A stretch of 49,621 nucleotides of DNA from Gemmatimonas sp. (GTDB taxonomy: Bacteria > Gemmatimonadota > Gemmatimonadetes > Gemmatimonadales > Gemmatimonadaceae), in assembly GCA_021154285.1 (NCBI GenBank), contig JAJKIV010000171.1, positions 1 through 49,621 of the forward strand. The letters run 5' to 3'. Positions within the stretch are counted from its first letter, which is position 1, and every line of letters starts with the position of its first letter. A program made the translations under genes and the position numbers. Positions 27,998 through 38,406 of the stretch are shown piece after piece. The notes under the pieces are model-generated. The model saw only the letters and a list, made by a program, of their open reading frames with translations, was not told the origin of the DNA and did no database searches.

Positions 27998-30277
27998 ATG
28001 ATGGTCCGCCGCACCCGCACGCTTGCTATCAGCCTTTGCGCCGCCGCGATCGCTGCCTGTGACTCGCCCACCGATCCCGCCACATCGGAAATCAAGGGTG
28101 GCCTCGATCCCGCCGCGCACGAAGTCGCCGCGACTACCTGCGTCACCGGAGCGACCACACTCGTCGTCTCCGTCTACCCGAAAACGATTGCCGTGAATGG
28201 CGCGGCTACGCCCTACGCGAGCGTGTATAGCGCGACCGGGGGCGGCCTGAGTTCGCGGGGGGTCAAGTGGACTATCCAGGACACGACCATCGTGCACGTG
28301 ACGGGTATCGATTCGAACGGGCGGCCGATTCTGACGGGCCGCCGCGGCGGAACGACCAACATCGTCGGCTGGTGCGGTTCCATCAACACGTCGAAGCCGC
28401 TGACCGTCACCGGAATATCGACATCGAGCGCCGACGTCATGTCCGTCAGCTTCTCCGCGCAGTCAGTGCCAATCGGGCAAACGACGCAAGCGGTCGCCAA
28501 GGAGACCACCTCGTCGGGTAGCCCAGTCACCATGGGCACGGTGACTTGGACCAGCTCCAACACGGCAATCGCGACGGTCTCGACCACCGGCCTTGTCACC
28601 GGCAAGGGCACTGGATCGGCTACGATCACTGCCAAGACCTCCACCGCGACCGGATCGAAATCGATCACGATCGGGAGCTCGTCGCCGGTGGCGTCGCCGA
28701 GCGTCTCGGGAATCACCGCCGCCGAACCGGCCGCGCCGCAGACCACGCCGACGTACAGTGCACTCCCGTCTGCGTCTCGCGTAGTTCGCGTCGCCGCGGG
28801 CGGTAACCTGCAGGCTGCGCTGGATAATGCACTGCCGGGCGATGCCATTCTCCTCGCGCCTGGCGCGAAGTACACCGGCAATTTCATTCTCCGCAACAAG
28901 AACATCGCGTCGCCGTGCAGCGCCTGGATCACCGTTCGCACTGACGCCGCCGCGCCCACGCTGGGCCAGCGCACCACGCCGTCCATCGCTGCCGGTTACG
29001 CGAAGCTCGTCTCGACGACCGTCGCTCCGGCGCTGAAGACCGCACCCAAGGCATCGTGCTACCGGGTGTCGGGTCTCGAGATCGTGCTCCCGGTCATCAG
29101 CTCATACAACTACGGTCTCATCTTCCTGGGCGACGGCGGGAACGTGAGCGCGGGCGAGAGCCAGACGACCACAGACATCGCGCCACGCAACCTCGTACTC
29201 GATCACCTCTACGTGCACGGCGAGTCCGGGTCGAACTTCACGCGCTGCATCGCCCTCAACTCCGCTAGCACCGTGATCGCCGATTCGTGTATCAGCGAGT
29301 GTCACGCGAAGGGGTTCGACTCCCAGGCGATTGGCGGCTGGAACGGACCCGGCCCGTACCTGATCCAGAACAACTACCTCGCGGCCGCTGGTGAGAACAT
29401 CATGTTCGGCGGCGCAGACCCGCGTATCACGAACCTCGTGCCGTCAGACATTACCATCCGCGGCAACCACTTCTACAAGAATCCCGCGTGGAAGGGCGTC
29501 TGGACGATCAAGAACCTGCTGGAGCTCAAGAACTCGCGGCGTCTCTTGATCGAGAACAACGTCTTCGAGAACAACTGGATCGCGGCGCAGACGGGGATGG
29601 CCATCATCTTCAAGTCGGCGAACGACGGCGGCACCGCGCCGTGGCAGGGCACGACCGACGTAACGTTCCGCTACAACATCGTACGGAACTCGCCGCAGGG
29701 CCTGGCCATCGCCGCGCACCCCGAGACCAACCCCGCCGTCCACGTCGCGCGCGTTCGAGTCGAGAACAACCTGTTCTACAATATCGGCACCTACAACGGC
29801 ACGTCGTACGGCCGCATGCTGATTCTGCTCCAGGACCCGCACGACCTCACCATCGTGCACAACACGATGATCCATAACTACACCGGCGATGGACAGATGA
29901 TGATTTCCGACGTGTCGAACGGTGCGGCGCGGAACATCGTGCTGAGCAACAACGTGGGTACGAAGGGCGGCCCGTACGGCGCAGTGATGTACTCCGGCGC
30001 CCAGATCGGCACTGCGAGTCTGAACGCGTTCGCTTCGAGCTCTTGGGCGTTCGACCGTAACGTGGTCATTGGGCTCGCCGCCGAGTTCGTCCCATGGCAT
30101 CCGCAGTCGAGCTACTACGCGGCAACGATGGCGGCGGTCGGCTTCGCCACTGCGAGCGGCACCGACTATTCGCTCGGTAGCGCCAGCCCGTATCGTGGCA
30201 AGGCCACCGACGGCAGGGACCCTGGCGCCGACTTCCCGGGGCTCCGGCAGAGAACGAACAGCACGATCGTGCCCTGA
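27998..30277 (+). CDS. Lipoprotein: Ig-like (Big_2-type) region plus right-handed beta-helix domain, paralogue of 23307..27590
   Basis: MMVRRTRTLAISLCAAAIAACDSP lipobox; VTWTSSNTAIATVSTTGLVTGKGTGSATITAKT; NALPGDAILLAPGAKYTGNF...NNVFENNW...VTFRYNIVRNSP. Confidence 0.86.
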   Translation: MMVRRTRTLAISLCAAAIAACDSPTDPATSEIKGGLDPAAHEVAATTCVTGATTLVVSVYPKTIAVNGAATPYASVYSATGGGLSSRGVKWTIQDTTIVHVTGIDSNGRPILTGRRGGTTNIVGWCGSINTSKPLTVTGISTSSADVMSVSFSAQSVPIGQTTQAVAKETTSSGSPVTMGTVTWTSSNTAIATVSTTGLVTGKGTGSATITAKTSTATGSKSITIGSSSPVASPSVSGITAAEPAAPQTTPTYSALPSASRVVRVAAGGNLQAALDNALPGDAILLAPGAKYTGNFILRNKNIASPCSAWITVRTDAAAPTLGQRTTPSIAAGYAKLVSTTVAPALKTAPKASCYRVSGLEIVLPVISSYNYGLIFLGDGGNVSAGESQTTTDIAPRNLVLDHLYVHGESGSNFTRCIALNSASTVIADSCISECHAKGFDSQAIGGWNGPGPYLIQNNYLAAAGENIMFGGADPRITNLVPSDITIRGNHFYKNPAWKGVWTIKNLLELKNSRRLLIENNVFENNWIAAQTGMAIIFKSANDGGTAPWQGTTDVTFRYNIVRNSPQGLAIAAHPETNPAVHVARVRVENNLFYNIGTYNGTSYGRMLILLQDPHDLTIVHNTMIHNYTGDGQMMISDVSNGAARNIVLSNNVGTKGGPYGAVMYSGAQIGTASLNAFASSSWAFDRNVVIGLAAEFVPWHPQSSYYAATMAAVGFATASGTDYSLGSASPYRGKATDGRDPGADFPGLRQRTNSTIVP

Positions 30278-30295
30278 GCCGATCGCGGACAAACG

Positions 30296-30330
30296 ACGAG
30301 GGCGGCGACCTGACAGGTCGCCGCCCTCGT
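30296..30330. terminator. Bidirectional terminator-like perfect inverted repeat between convergent genes
   Basis: ACGAGGGCGGCGACCTG-A-CAGGTCGCCGCCCTCGT: 17-bp perfect arms. Confidence 0.8.
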
Positions 30331-30349
30331 GGCATCCAGACCTCTCGCG

Positions 30350-31435
30350 TTAGGCCGGCCGCCCGTCGGCTTTGCCTCTCGCCGCGAGGGCCTCGACAAT
30401 GCGCCTGGACGCCTGGCCGTCCCACCCTTCCGGCACACGTCCGACACGCTTCTGCGAGCGTAACGACTCGACTCGAGCCACGAGCTGGTCGGGATCGGGG
30501 ACGAGCTCGTTCGTCCCCTCGGTGATCGTCACCGGGCGTTCCGTGTTGGCGCGAACGGTGAAGCACGGTACGCCGAGCGCCGTCGTTTCTTCCTGAAGCC
30601 CGCCTGAATCGGTGACCACCGCGTACGCGCCCTGCACGAGATCGAGCATGGCGAAGTAGCTGATGGGCTCGAGCACCTGAACGCGTCCGAGGTCCGCCCC
30701 CGTATCTCGCAGTCGCTGCTGCGTGCGCGGGTGTACCGGAAACAGCACCGTGTGCTGGTCGGCCAGCCGGCGGAGCGCAGTCGCGATACGCGTTAGGCGC
30801 GCCGGCTCATCGACGTTGGAGGGGCGGTGCAGGGTGACGACGATTGACTCGGCCCCGGCACCGATGCGATCGCGAAACCCCGTCGCGCGGGCGGTCGGGA
30901 GCGAATGGACCAGCGTGTCGATCATCACGTTGCCGACGAACTCGATCTCGTCCTCGGGTTCCCCCTCGTTTCGGAGCGTTTCACTCGCGTCGCGAGACGG
31001 CGTGAGCAGCAGATTCGCGAGGCGATCAGTCACGAGCCGGTTGATCTCCTCCGGCATCGTCCGATCATAGCTGCGAAGCCCCGCCTCGACGTGAGCGAGC
31101 CGGATTCCGAGCTTCGACGCGACGAGCGCCGCGGCCACCGTCGAATTCACATCGCCGTACACGAGCACCCAGTCGGGCCGTCGCGCATTCAGAATCGGCT
31201 CGAGCCGCTCCATGATCCGCGCCGTTTGCACGGCATGCGTCGCCGACCCGACCTCCAGGTTCTCGTCCGGATGCGGGATCGAGAGCTCCTGGAAAAACTG
31301 ATCTGACAGAGCGGCATCGTAGTGCTGGCCGGTGTGCACGATGGTCTGCTGCCACCCGGCCCCGCACGCTGCCCGATGGACGGGCGCCAGCTTGGGAAAG
31401 TTCGGGCGTGCCCCCGCGATGTGGAGAAGATGCAT
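30350..31435 (-). CDS. wecB: UDP-N-acetylglucosamine 2-epimerase (non-hydrolysing)
   Basis: MHLLHIAGARPNFPKLAPVHRA...IVHTGQHYDAALSDQFFQELSIPHPDENLEVGS...GDVNSTVAAALVASKLGIRLAHVEAGLRSYDRTMPEEINR. Confidence 0.95.
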   Translation of the reverse strand: MHLLHIAGARPNFPKLAPVHRAACGAGWQQTIVHTGQHYDAALSDQFFQELSIPHPDENLEVGSATHAVQTARIMERLEPILNARRPDWVLVYGDVNSTVAAALVASKLGIRLAHVEAGLRSYDRTMPEEINRLVTDRLANLLLTPSRDASETLRNEGEPEDEIEFVGNVMIDTLVHSLPTARATGFRDRIGAGAESIVVTLHRPSNVDEPARLTRIATALRRLADQHTVLFPVHPRTQQRLRDTGADLGRVQVLEPISYFAMLDLVQGAYAVVTDSGGLQEETTALGVPCFTVRANTERPVTITEGTNELVPDPDQLVARVESLRSQKRVGRVPEGWDGQASRRIVEALAARGKADGRPA

Positions 31436-31442
31436 TGCGGCG

Positions 31443-32669
31443 TTAGGTCCCCGTTCGACGCTGCGCTGCCGACGGCCGGCCAGCCGAGGCATCGACGAGT
31501 CGCGCGATCTCCTCGCATCGGTACGCCCAGTCCTCGTGCGCGACGCGTCGCGATTGAGCTCCGCGTGCCGCCGGATCCTGTCCATGCTCGACCGCCGTGC
31601 GCAGGGCGTCCACCCACTCGTCGAACGACGACGCGCAGGTCGCGATGTCCGCGCACTTGAGGACTTCCGGGAGCGGCGATGACACAATGGGCAGCCCAGC
31701 GGCCGCATACTCTCGCAGCTTGATCGGATTCACCGAATGCGTGAGCTCCGTCATCTTGAACGGCACGATCGACGCGTGGAAGCCGCGACTGTACGCCGGC
31801 AGCTCCGCATACGGCCGCCGTCCGAGGACGAAGACGTTAGGCTTGCCTTCCACCGGGCTCATGTCCGTCTTGGCCGACCCGATGACGACGAACGAGTACG
31901 GCAGCACGTCCGCCAGCTTCCCGATCAGCTCCACATCGACCCACTCGTGAATCAGCCCGAAAAAGCCGACGCGCGGTTCCGGGATGCTCGCGAGGTCCGC
32001 CGGCAGCGGCCCCGCCGCCAGTGCCGACGCGAAGTGGTCGTAGTCGACGCCGTGCGGAACGTAGTGAACGTTGTTCGAGAATCGTGCGCATCGCTCGGCG
32101 AGGTCCTGCGCCGAGGCGATCACCAGATCGGCGGCCTCACACAGCTCGCGCTCCCCGCGCTCCATCGTCGCCGGATCGAACCCCTCGAATGCCGACCACT
32201 TGTCCACACAGTAGTAGATGAGGAGCTCGCGCGGGATGCGTCGGATGTACGGAGCGCACTGCGGCACGAACGAGCAGAGCACGGGCCGCCGATCCATGCC
32301 GAGGCGATCGAGCTCTCGCGAGATCGTGTACTGGTAGAGAAACGCGTTCGCCTGCTGCGCGATCGCCGAGTGCGGGTAGGGAAGCGCCGGGGGTGACAGG
32401 ACATGCAGTCGCTCGAGCGCGGGACGCGACTTGCGGAGCATTGCCTTCGCCTTCGTGAGCAGTCGTTTCCGGTCGTACGCGCTCGCCAGAAGCTTGGGCG
32501 CCCGCATCCCGGCTGCTTCGACCCAGAGCACATCGTTCGTCCGGGCGAACCGCCGCATGATATGATGCTTGCTCGTCGGGTCCGCGTTCCAATCGTTCGC
32601 GAATGTGACGAGGTCGAGACCGCCGAGGAGCGGCGGCGCAACCGTAATGGGCATGAGCTGAGGAGCCAT
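31443..32669 (-). CDS. Glycosyltransferase family 1/4-like (TuaH-like)
   Basis: VTFANDWNADPTSKHHIMRRFARTNDVLWVEAAGMR...LIYYCVDKWSAFEGFDPATMERGERELCEAADLVIASAQDLAE...VHYVPHGVDYDHF. Confidence 0.85.
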   Translation of the reverse strand: MAPQLMPITVAPPLLGGLDLVTFANDWNADPTSKHHIMRRFARTNDVLWVEAAGMRAPKLLASAYDRKRLLTKAKAMLRKSRPALERLHVLSPPALPYPHSAIAQQANAFLYQYTISRELDRLGMDRRPVLCSFVPQCAPYIRRIPRELLIYYCVDKWSAFEGFDPATMERGERELCEAADLVIASAQDLAERCARFSNNVHYVPHGVDYDHFASALAAGPLPADLASIPEPRVGFFGLIHEWVDVELIGKLADVLPYSFVVIGSAKTDMSPVEGKPNVFVLGRRPYAELPAYSRGFHASIVPFKMTELTHSVNPIKLREYAAAGLPIVSSPLPEVLKCADIATCASSFDEWVDALRTAVEHGQDPAARGAQSRRVAHEDWAYRCEEIARLVDASAGRPSAAQRRTGT

Positions 32670-32671
32670 CG

Positions 32672-34570
32672 TTAGGCCACCGCTGCCCGGACGTCCGCCG
32701 GCGCCGCCAGGAGCTCACGACGCCACACCTGAAACGCCAGCACTCGCCACAGCCGCGCGGTGTGGTCTCGACCGCCGCGGTGCTCGTCGAGCAGGCGGCG
32801 TACGTAGGCGGACGAAACGAGCGAGTCGTTGGACTCGGGCATGTATTCTCCAAAAATGTCCTGGCCGCGATCGCGCAGCCAGCGCGTGAGGGGAACGAGG
32901 AATCCGCGCTTCTTCGCGTGCGTGATCGATCGAGGCAGCACGCGCTCCGCAGCCAGACGGACGAGTGCCTTGCCACTGCCGCCCCGCAGCTTGACGTCGG
33001 GCGGAAGCTGCGCAGCCCACTCGATCAAATGATGGTCGAGAAACGGGACGCGGCTCTCGAGGGATGCGGCCATGCTCATCTGGTCCTGCTTCGCCAGCAG
33101 CTCCTCCATGTACGTGACCTGATCGAACCGGAGCATCGCTTCCAGCGGGTTCACCGCCAAAAGCTTCCGGTCGATGAGCGGTCCGAGCTCGGAGTAGGCG
33201 CCACCTGCGTGCCCGTTGAGAACGAGCGCGCGATGCGCTGCGTCGAAGTCGGCGAACGGCTCGAGGTAGGACTCCTCGAACGACGACGCGCGGGCGAGGA
33301 ACGACCGCTTGAGACGACTGCCGACGTAGTCGTCTCCCAGCCGCCGGATCGCGCGCGCGAGGGACCCGCGTGCGGCGTTAGGCAGCACCGAGTCGAGGGC
33401 ACCGCCGGCTCGGAGGTTGAGCAGCGCGCGCGGATACCGTCCGTAACCCGCGAACAGCTCGTCGCTGCCCTCGCCCGTCAGCACGACCTTCACGCTCGAG
33501 ACCGCGAGCTCCGAGACGAAAAAGAGCGGAATGCTCGCCGAGAACGTGAGCGGGTGGTCACGATGCCGTGTCAGCCGGGGCAGCGCGTTGAAGAAGTCGT
33601 CCGCCGTGCACGCGACCTCGTGATGCTCCGTCTCGAACGTCTTCGCGACAATACGCGCGAACGGCAGCTCGCTCGCTTCCGCCTCGGCAAATCCGACTGA
33701 AAAGGTCCGCAGCTCGGACACGCCGCGCTCGCGCATGGCCGCGACGATCAGACTCGAGTCCAGCCCGCCGCTGAGAAACACTCCGAGCGGGACATCGCTC
33801 ATGAGCGTGATGTCGACCGCTTCGACGAATCGCCGCCAGAACTCGTCCGCTGCGTCGGCAAGGTCGCGAACGACGACGCGCCCGGGCTCGTACGCCGGCG
33901 GTGACCAGTAACGCTCGATAGAGACACGGCCATCCTTCCACGTCAGCGTGTGCCCCGGCTCGAGCTTCTTCACGCCTCGAAACAGCGTGCGACTTCCGCT
34001 CACGGTGCCCAGCGCGAAGTACTCGGCGACCGCCGCGTCGTCCACCTCGGGCGTGACCATCCCGCTCGCGAGAATCGCCTTGATCTCGGAGCCGAACACG
34101 AGGTCACCGCCGGGCGTCGTCGCGAAGAACATCGGCTTGATGCCACTGCGATCGCGCGCCAGGAGCAGAGCCCGCCGCTTTTCATCCCAGATGGCGAATC
34201 CGAACATGCCGCGCAGCTTGCGCGGGCACGCGCTACCGTACTCCTCATAGAGATGGACGATCGCTTCGGTATCGGATCGCGTGCGGAACTGATGCCCGCG
34301 CGCCTCGAGCGGCGCCCGGTGCTCGGCGTGGTTGAAGATCTCGCCGTTGTACGCGATCCAGACTGTTTCGTCCTCGTTGGCCATCGGCTGATGGCCGCCA
34401 CTCAGATCGATGATGCTCAGCCGACGGAAGCCGAGTCCAACGTTTCCGTTCACGTACTGACCGTCGTCGTCCGGGCCGCGATGGGCTATCGCGTCGCTCA
34501 TCCGCTCGATCACACGCGGATTCACGCGAGCATTCGGATCGGACAGCACGATCCCGCAGATGCCGCACAT
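32672..34570 (-). CDS. asnB: Asparagine synthase (glutamine-hydrolysing)-like amidotransferase, paralogue 2
   Basis: MCGICGIVLSDPNARVNPRVIERMSDAIAHRGPDDDGQY...YNGEIFNH...VPLGVFLSGGLDSSLIVAAM...LTGEGSDELFAGYGRYP; start placed at 34570 (TAATG overlap with upstream gene). Confidence 0.93.
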   Translation of the reverse strand: MCGICGIVLSDPNARVNPRVIERMSDAIAHRGPDDDGQYVNGNVGLGFRRLSIIDLSGGHQPMANEDETVWIAYNGEIFNHAEHRAPLEARGHQFRTRSDTEAIVHLYEEYGSACPRKLRGMFGFAIWDEKRRALLLARDRSGIKPMFFATTPGGDLVFGSEIKAILASGMVTPEVDDAAVAEYFALGTVSGSRTLFRGVKKLEPGHTLTWKDGRVSIERYWSPPAYEPGRVVVRDLADAADEFWRRFVEAVDITLMSDVPLGVFLSGGLDSSLIVAAMRERGVSELRTFSVGFAEAEASELPFARIVAKTFETEHHEVACTADDFFNALPRLTRHRDHPLTFSASIPLFFVSELAVSSVKVVLTGEGSDELFAGYGRYPRALLNLRAGGALDSVLPNAARGSLARAIRRLGDDYVGSRLKRSFLARASSFEESYLEPFADFDAAHRALVLNGHAGGAYSELGPLIDRKLLAVNPLEAMLRFDQVTYMEELLAKQDQMSMAASLESRVPFLDHHLIEWAAQLPPDVKLRGGSGKALVRLAAERVLPRSITHAKKRGFLVPLTRWLRDRGQDIFGEYMPESNDSLVSSAYVRRLLDEHRGGRDHTARLWRVLAFQVWRRELLAAPADVRAAVA

Positions 34571-36768
34571 TATCGGATCACTGGGAGGGAAGAGGCCGGC
34601 GCGTCCATCGCTTCGAGCGACGGCGCTTGCGCGGCACGGATCGAGAGGATTCGGGCCGGTCCAGTCACGCCGTCCGGAAGCTCGAGGCGCACCGAGTCGC
34701 CGTCGTGCAGATGACGACCGAGGCGGGTTGCCGGATTCGTGAAAGAAGTGATGACGGACACCGGTAGCGGCCCGCGGTAGCCGAGGCGCAGCAGTGCCGC
34801 GTCGACCTGACGTGCGTACCCGGGTGCTCGCGTGGTCGACTCTACCGATGCATCGAGCGGCCCCACAGCTCCGCTCCACGCGATCTGATAGTGCGGCGTT
34901 GTCGCCGCGGATCCCGACAGCGACACTTCGTTAGGTGGGATCCCGAGGGGCCAGTGGACCGCGATCGGGCCATCCGTCACCCCGGCGATCCAGTCGCAGA
35001 TGATCACGCCCACGCCGCGGACGAGCAACACCTGCCGCCGATGCGTCAACCGTCCGCCCACGGCATCACGCTCGTAGGCGAGGTCGCACCACCAAACCTG
35101 CCCGTCATCGCCGAACCGATGCGTTGGCGTAGGCGCCAGCCGCGCCCACGAGAACGAGCCAGCGGGTTCGGCAAGCGGCGACCGTTCGATCACAAGGCAG
35201 GCATGGGCAGCTTCCGAGCGGGCGTGATCGCGCGCAGGGCGACCGATCGTGTAGCCCGCGCAACCCGGGTCGACGACGATGTGGGTCGCGCCGCGGGCGA
35301 TTTCCACATGTCCCAGGTCTGTGTGCGCGTGGCCCGTGCGATCTCCGCCGTGCGGCCCCGCATCTACGAGACACCACCACGCGTCCGCTCCCTCGCTCTC
35401 GCGCCCGACGAAATAGCCGGCCGCGGGAAGGGCGCCCGAGTCGCGCTCCATTGCCGGCTCGCGTCGCGTTCGCGTCGCGACGTACTTACCGTTGCTGCCT
35501 GACGAGGCACGGTCCGCCATATCGCAGAGCCACAGCCACGCCGGCTCGTCGACGAGCCACCACGCGGCCGCGCGATGAGCATCCGTCGTGAAAGGCACGA
35601 GATCTGGATCACGAAACAGACTCGCCCCGAGGGCGAGTACGGGTCCCTGATCCTGTGGGTCGACGGGAGCCAGAAGGAGTGTGTCACCGCTGTCCTCGTC
35701 GCCGATGACCGGCCAGGTCCCGTCGGGTCGGCGGAGGAGTCGCGCGGCATCCACCTGCGCCCGCACCCGATCACGCGCGGAATCGGGCACGGCGAGGCCG
35801 AACGCACGAGCGAGAAGCAGGTAGTGGAGGTAGAACTCCGCCGTGTACTTGTGGTATCCGACCGAGCGCTCGTAGTGCATGCCGTCGCTCAGCACCTGTG
35901 CATCAAGCTCCGACTCGAGAATCTCCTGCCCGAGGGCCGCCCAATCGGCGGCCCGACGCAGCTCCGGGAACATCAGACCGACGTACAGGAGACCGAGGCC
36001 TTCACCTGTGAGGTGAGTGTTCGGGCTGTGGTGAATCGAGTCGAATCGCTCGATGTGCCGCGCGTGGTGCCACAGTGAGACGAGAAAGCACTCCACCCGC
36101 GCTGGGGTCCAGGCCGGCGACTGACACGTCAACGCCCAGATCCAGCACCACGCGATCGCCCGGAACGCCACCTCCAGGCTGCTGGTCCAGTTGATTCCGA
36201 TGCCGTGTGGATTCTCGGCGATCCAGGAGTCGAGCAGCGCCATCAGTCGCTCGGCCGTTCCTTCGTCTCGGTCGAGGAAGTAGCCCTGTGCCAACCGAAC
36301 GAGATGGTGGTGGCGGCTGAGCTCCCAGATCACCTTCACGTCGCCGCCGGCGATCCCGTCCATGTAGCGGACCCGACTCCAGTGTAGGCGTGAGACGACG
36401 GCCCGTGAAGTGGGGTGCCGGTTCCACTCGTGCCGGGCCGGGTCGATCGCCAGCGGCATCCCGAACACCGACCACCGGCCGCTCGCGGCATCGTCGACCG
36501 ATCGCTCCAGTGCCTCGCGTGCGGGGAGCGATCCGACCGCGCGCCCGCGAAGGTGCGGGAGCGGGAACCGATCCTGGGACGCGGCAGCCAGTGCTCGTCG
36601 CAGCGCGTCGCGATCGGAGCTCGAGGCCAGTTCGCCGAGCGTGGACGTGAGCAGGCCCCCAAGCGCCGACGGTCCCCGTAGATACGGGGCAACGCGATCG
36701 AGGCGCTTTTCGACCTCCTGACGAATCCGAATCAGTGTCGCGAGACGGCGGCGAGACGCTTTGGGCAC
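34570..36768 (-). CDS. Heparinase II/III family / alginate-lyase-like protein
   Basis: VIWELSRHHHLVRLAQGYFLDRDEGTAERLMALLDSWIAENPHGIGINWTSSLEVAFRAIAWCWIWAL...HAHTDLGHVEIARGATHIVVDPGCAGY. Confidence 0.9.
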   Translation of the reverse strand: MPKASRRRLATLIRIRQEVEKRLDRVAPYLRGPSALGGLLTSTLGELASSSDRDALRRALAAASQDRFPLPHLRGRAVGSLPAREALERSVDDAASGRWSVFGMPLAIDPARHEWNRHPTSRAVVSRLHWSRVRYMDGIAGGDVKVIWELSRHHHLVRLAQGYFLDRDEGTAERLMALLDSWIAENPHGIGINWTSSLEVAFRAIAWCWIWALTCQSPAWTPARVECFLVSLWHHARHIERFDSIHHSPNTHLTGEGLGLLYVGLMFPELRRAADWAALGQEILESELDAQVLSDGMHYERSVGYHKYTAEFYLHYLLLARAFGLAVPDSARDRVRAQVDAARLLRRPDGTWPVIGDEDSGDTLLLAPVDPQDQGPVLALGASLFRDPDLVPFTTDAHRAAAWWLVDEPAWLWLCDMADRASSGSNGKYVATRTRREPAMERDSGALPAAGYFVGRESEGADAWWCLVDAGPHGGDRTGHAHTDLGHVEIARGATHIVVDPGCAGYTIGRPARDHARSEAAHACLVIERSPLAEPAGSFSWARLAPTPTHRFGDDGQVWWCDLAYERDAVGGRLTHRRQVLLVRGVGVIICDWIAGVTDGPIAVHWPLGIPPNEVSLSGSAATTPHYQIAWSGAVGPLDASVESTTRAPGYARQVDAALLRLGYRGPLPVSVITSFTNPATRLGRHLHDGDSVRLELPDGVTGPARILSIRAAQAPSLEAMDAPASSLPVIR

Positions 36769-37191
36769 GACCTGGCAAAAGAGAAACGACCCGCGTGGCC
36801 GGGGTGGCGTTGCGGGGAGAATTCCGACCGAACGATAGCATGCGGCGGAGGCGAGCTGCGCCTCTCGAGACCACCTGCACCGGTATGCAAGTCCCCGACC
36901 GGACTATCCATGGCTCATGGAAGCCACCCTGCCATGGCACCTGAGTCGTCCATGTAGGGATGCCTGGACACGTTGTGGCGTTTCGCCCACAGCGCGCTAG
37001 GTAACTAACTTTGGCCGCGCACGTTGCGGTTACCTGACCCGCCCGGTATGGCGTCCATGTCGTAAGGCGGGACTCTCAGATCGGGAAGGGAAGGACAGCG
37101 GGACGCTGGCCCGTAAGCTGCTTTGACCGATCCGACATCTGCCGATGGGCGGCGTCTCGCCTATGCGGTACGCAAACCGTGATGTCCGTAC

Positions 37192-38406
37192 GTGTCCACT
37201 GATCGCAATGACCCGCAATCAATGACGGGCCTCGCCATAGAATCGCGAACCAACCCCGCCGCCACCACGCAAGGCGACGGCAATCGAAGTCGTCCCGTGC
37301 GCGTGTGCATACTCGCCCCGTCCATCGACGTGCTCGGGGGTCAATCGCGCCAGGCGGAACGCCTGATGAACGGGCTGGCCGCCGAGACGTCCGTCGAGAT
37401 CGGCTTCATTCCGCACGCGCCGCGTCTGCCTCGGCCACTGCGGTTTCTGCAGCGGATCAAGTACGTCCGCACCGTGGTCAATACCGTCGTGTATTGGATC
37501 ATGGCGGTGACCCGGCTCTGGCGGTACGACGTCATACACGCCTACTCGGCGTCGTACTACTCGTACCTGCTGTCGGTGCTGCCGATCATCCTCCTGGCAA
37601 AGCTGTATCGAAAGCGGCTCCTGCTAAACTACCACAGTGGAGAAGCGGAAGATCATCTGGCCAACTGGAAGCTGACGGCGTTGCCGTTCATCCGGCTGGC
37701 TGACCTGATCGTGGTGCCGTCCGGCTACCTCGTCGACGTGTTCGCGAAGTTCGGCCTCAAGGCACGCGCGATTCACAACGTCGTGGAGCTCGACGTCTTC
37801 CGCTACCGCGAGCGCAAGCCGATTCGACCCGTCTTCCTAACGAGTCGCCTCCACGAGCCGCTGTACAACGTACCCTGCGTGCTGCGAGGGTTCGCGGTGG
37901 TGCAACGGCACTACCCGGAGGCGTCGCTGGTGGTGGCCGGCGATGGCTGGATGCGACCGCAGCTCGAGCAGTTGGCGGTAGAGCTCGGCCTGAAGAACAC
38001 GCGGTTCGTTGGACGCGTGCCGTGGGGGGACATGCCGGACCTGTATGATGCGTCCGACGTGTACCTCACCGCGACGAACATCGACAACATGCCGGGTTCG
38101 GTGATCGAGTGTCTGTCGTGTGGCCTCCCGGTCGTCACCACCGATGCCGGCGGCGTTCCCTACATCGTCACGCACGACGAAACGGCGCTGATCGTGCCGC
38201 GTGACGATCACGAGGCGCTCGCCGAGCAGGCGATGCGTCTCCTTCGCGATGCTGATCTCGCGGTGCACCTCGCGCGAAACGGGCGAACCGCCTGCGTGAA
38301 CTACGCGTGGCCGGCAGTTCGCTCGGAATGGCTCGAGGCGTATCACGAGCTCGGTCGACAAGTGATGTCATCCGCCCCCTCCCCGATTCGCTCGGAGATT
38401 CAATGA
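37192..38406 (+). CDS. Glycosyltransferase family 4
   Basis: RVCILAPSIDVLGGQSRQAERLMNGL...VVPSGYLVDVFAKFGLKARAIHNVVELDVFRYRERK...VIECLSCGLPVVTTDAGGVPYIVTHDETALIVPRDD. Confidence 0.9.
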   Translation: MSTDRNDPQSMTGLAIESRTNPAATTQGDGNRSRPVRVCILAPSIDVLGGQSRQAERLMNGLAAETSVEIGFIPHAPRLPRPLRFLQRIKYVRTVVNTVVYWIMAVTRLWRYDVIHAYSASYYSYLLSVLPIILLAKLYRKRLLLNYHSGEAEDHLANWKLTALPFIRLADLIVVPSGYLVDVFAKFGLKARAIHNVVELDVFRYRERKPIRPVFLTSRLHEPLYNVPCVLRGFAVVQRHYPEASLVVAGDGWMRPQLEQLAVELGLKNTRFVGRVPWGDMPDLYDASDVYLTATNIDNMPGSVIECLSCGLPVVTTDAGGVPYIVTHDETALIVPRDDHEALAEQAMRLLRDADLAVHLARNGRTACVNYAWPAVRSEWLEAYHELGRQVMSSAPSPIRSEIQ

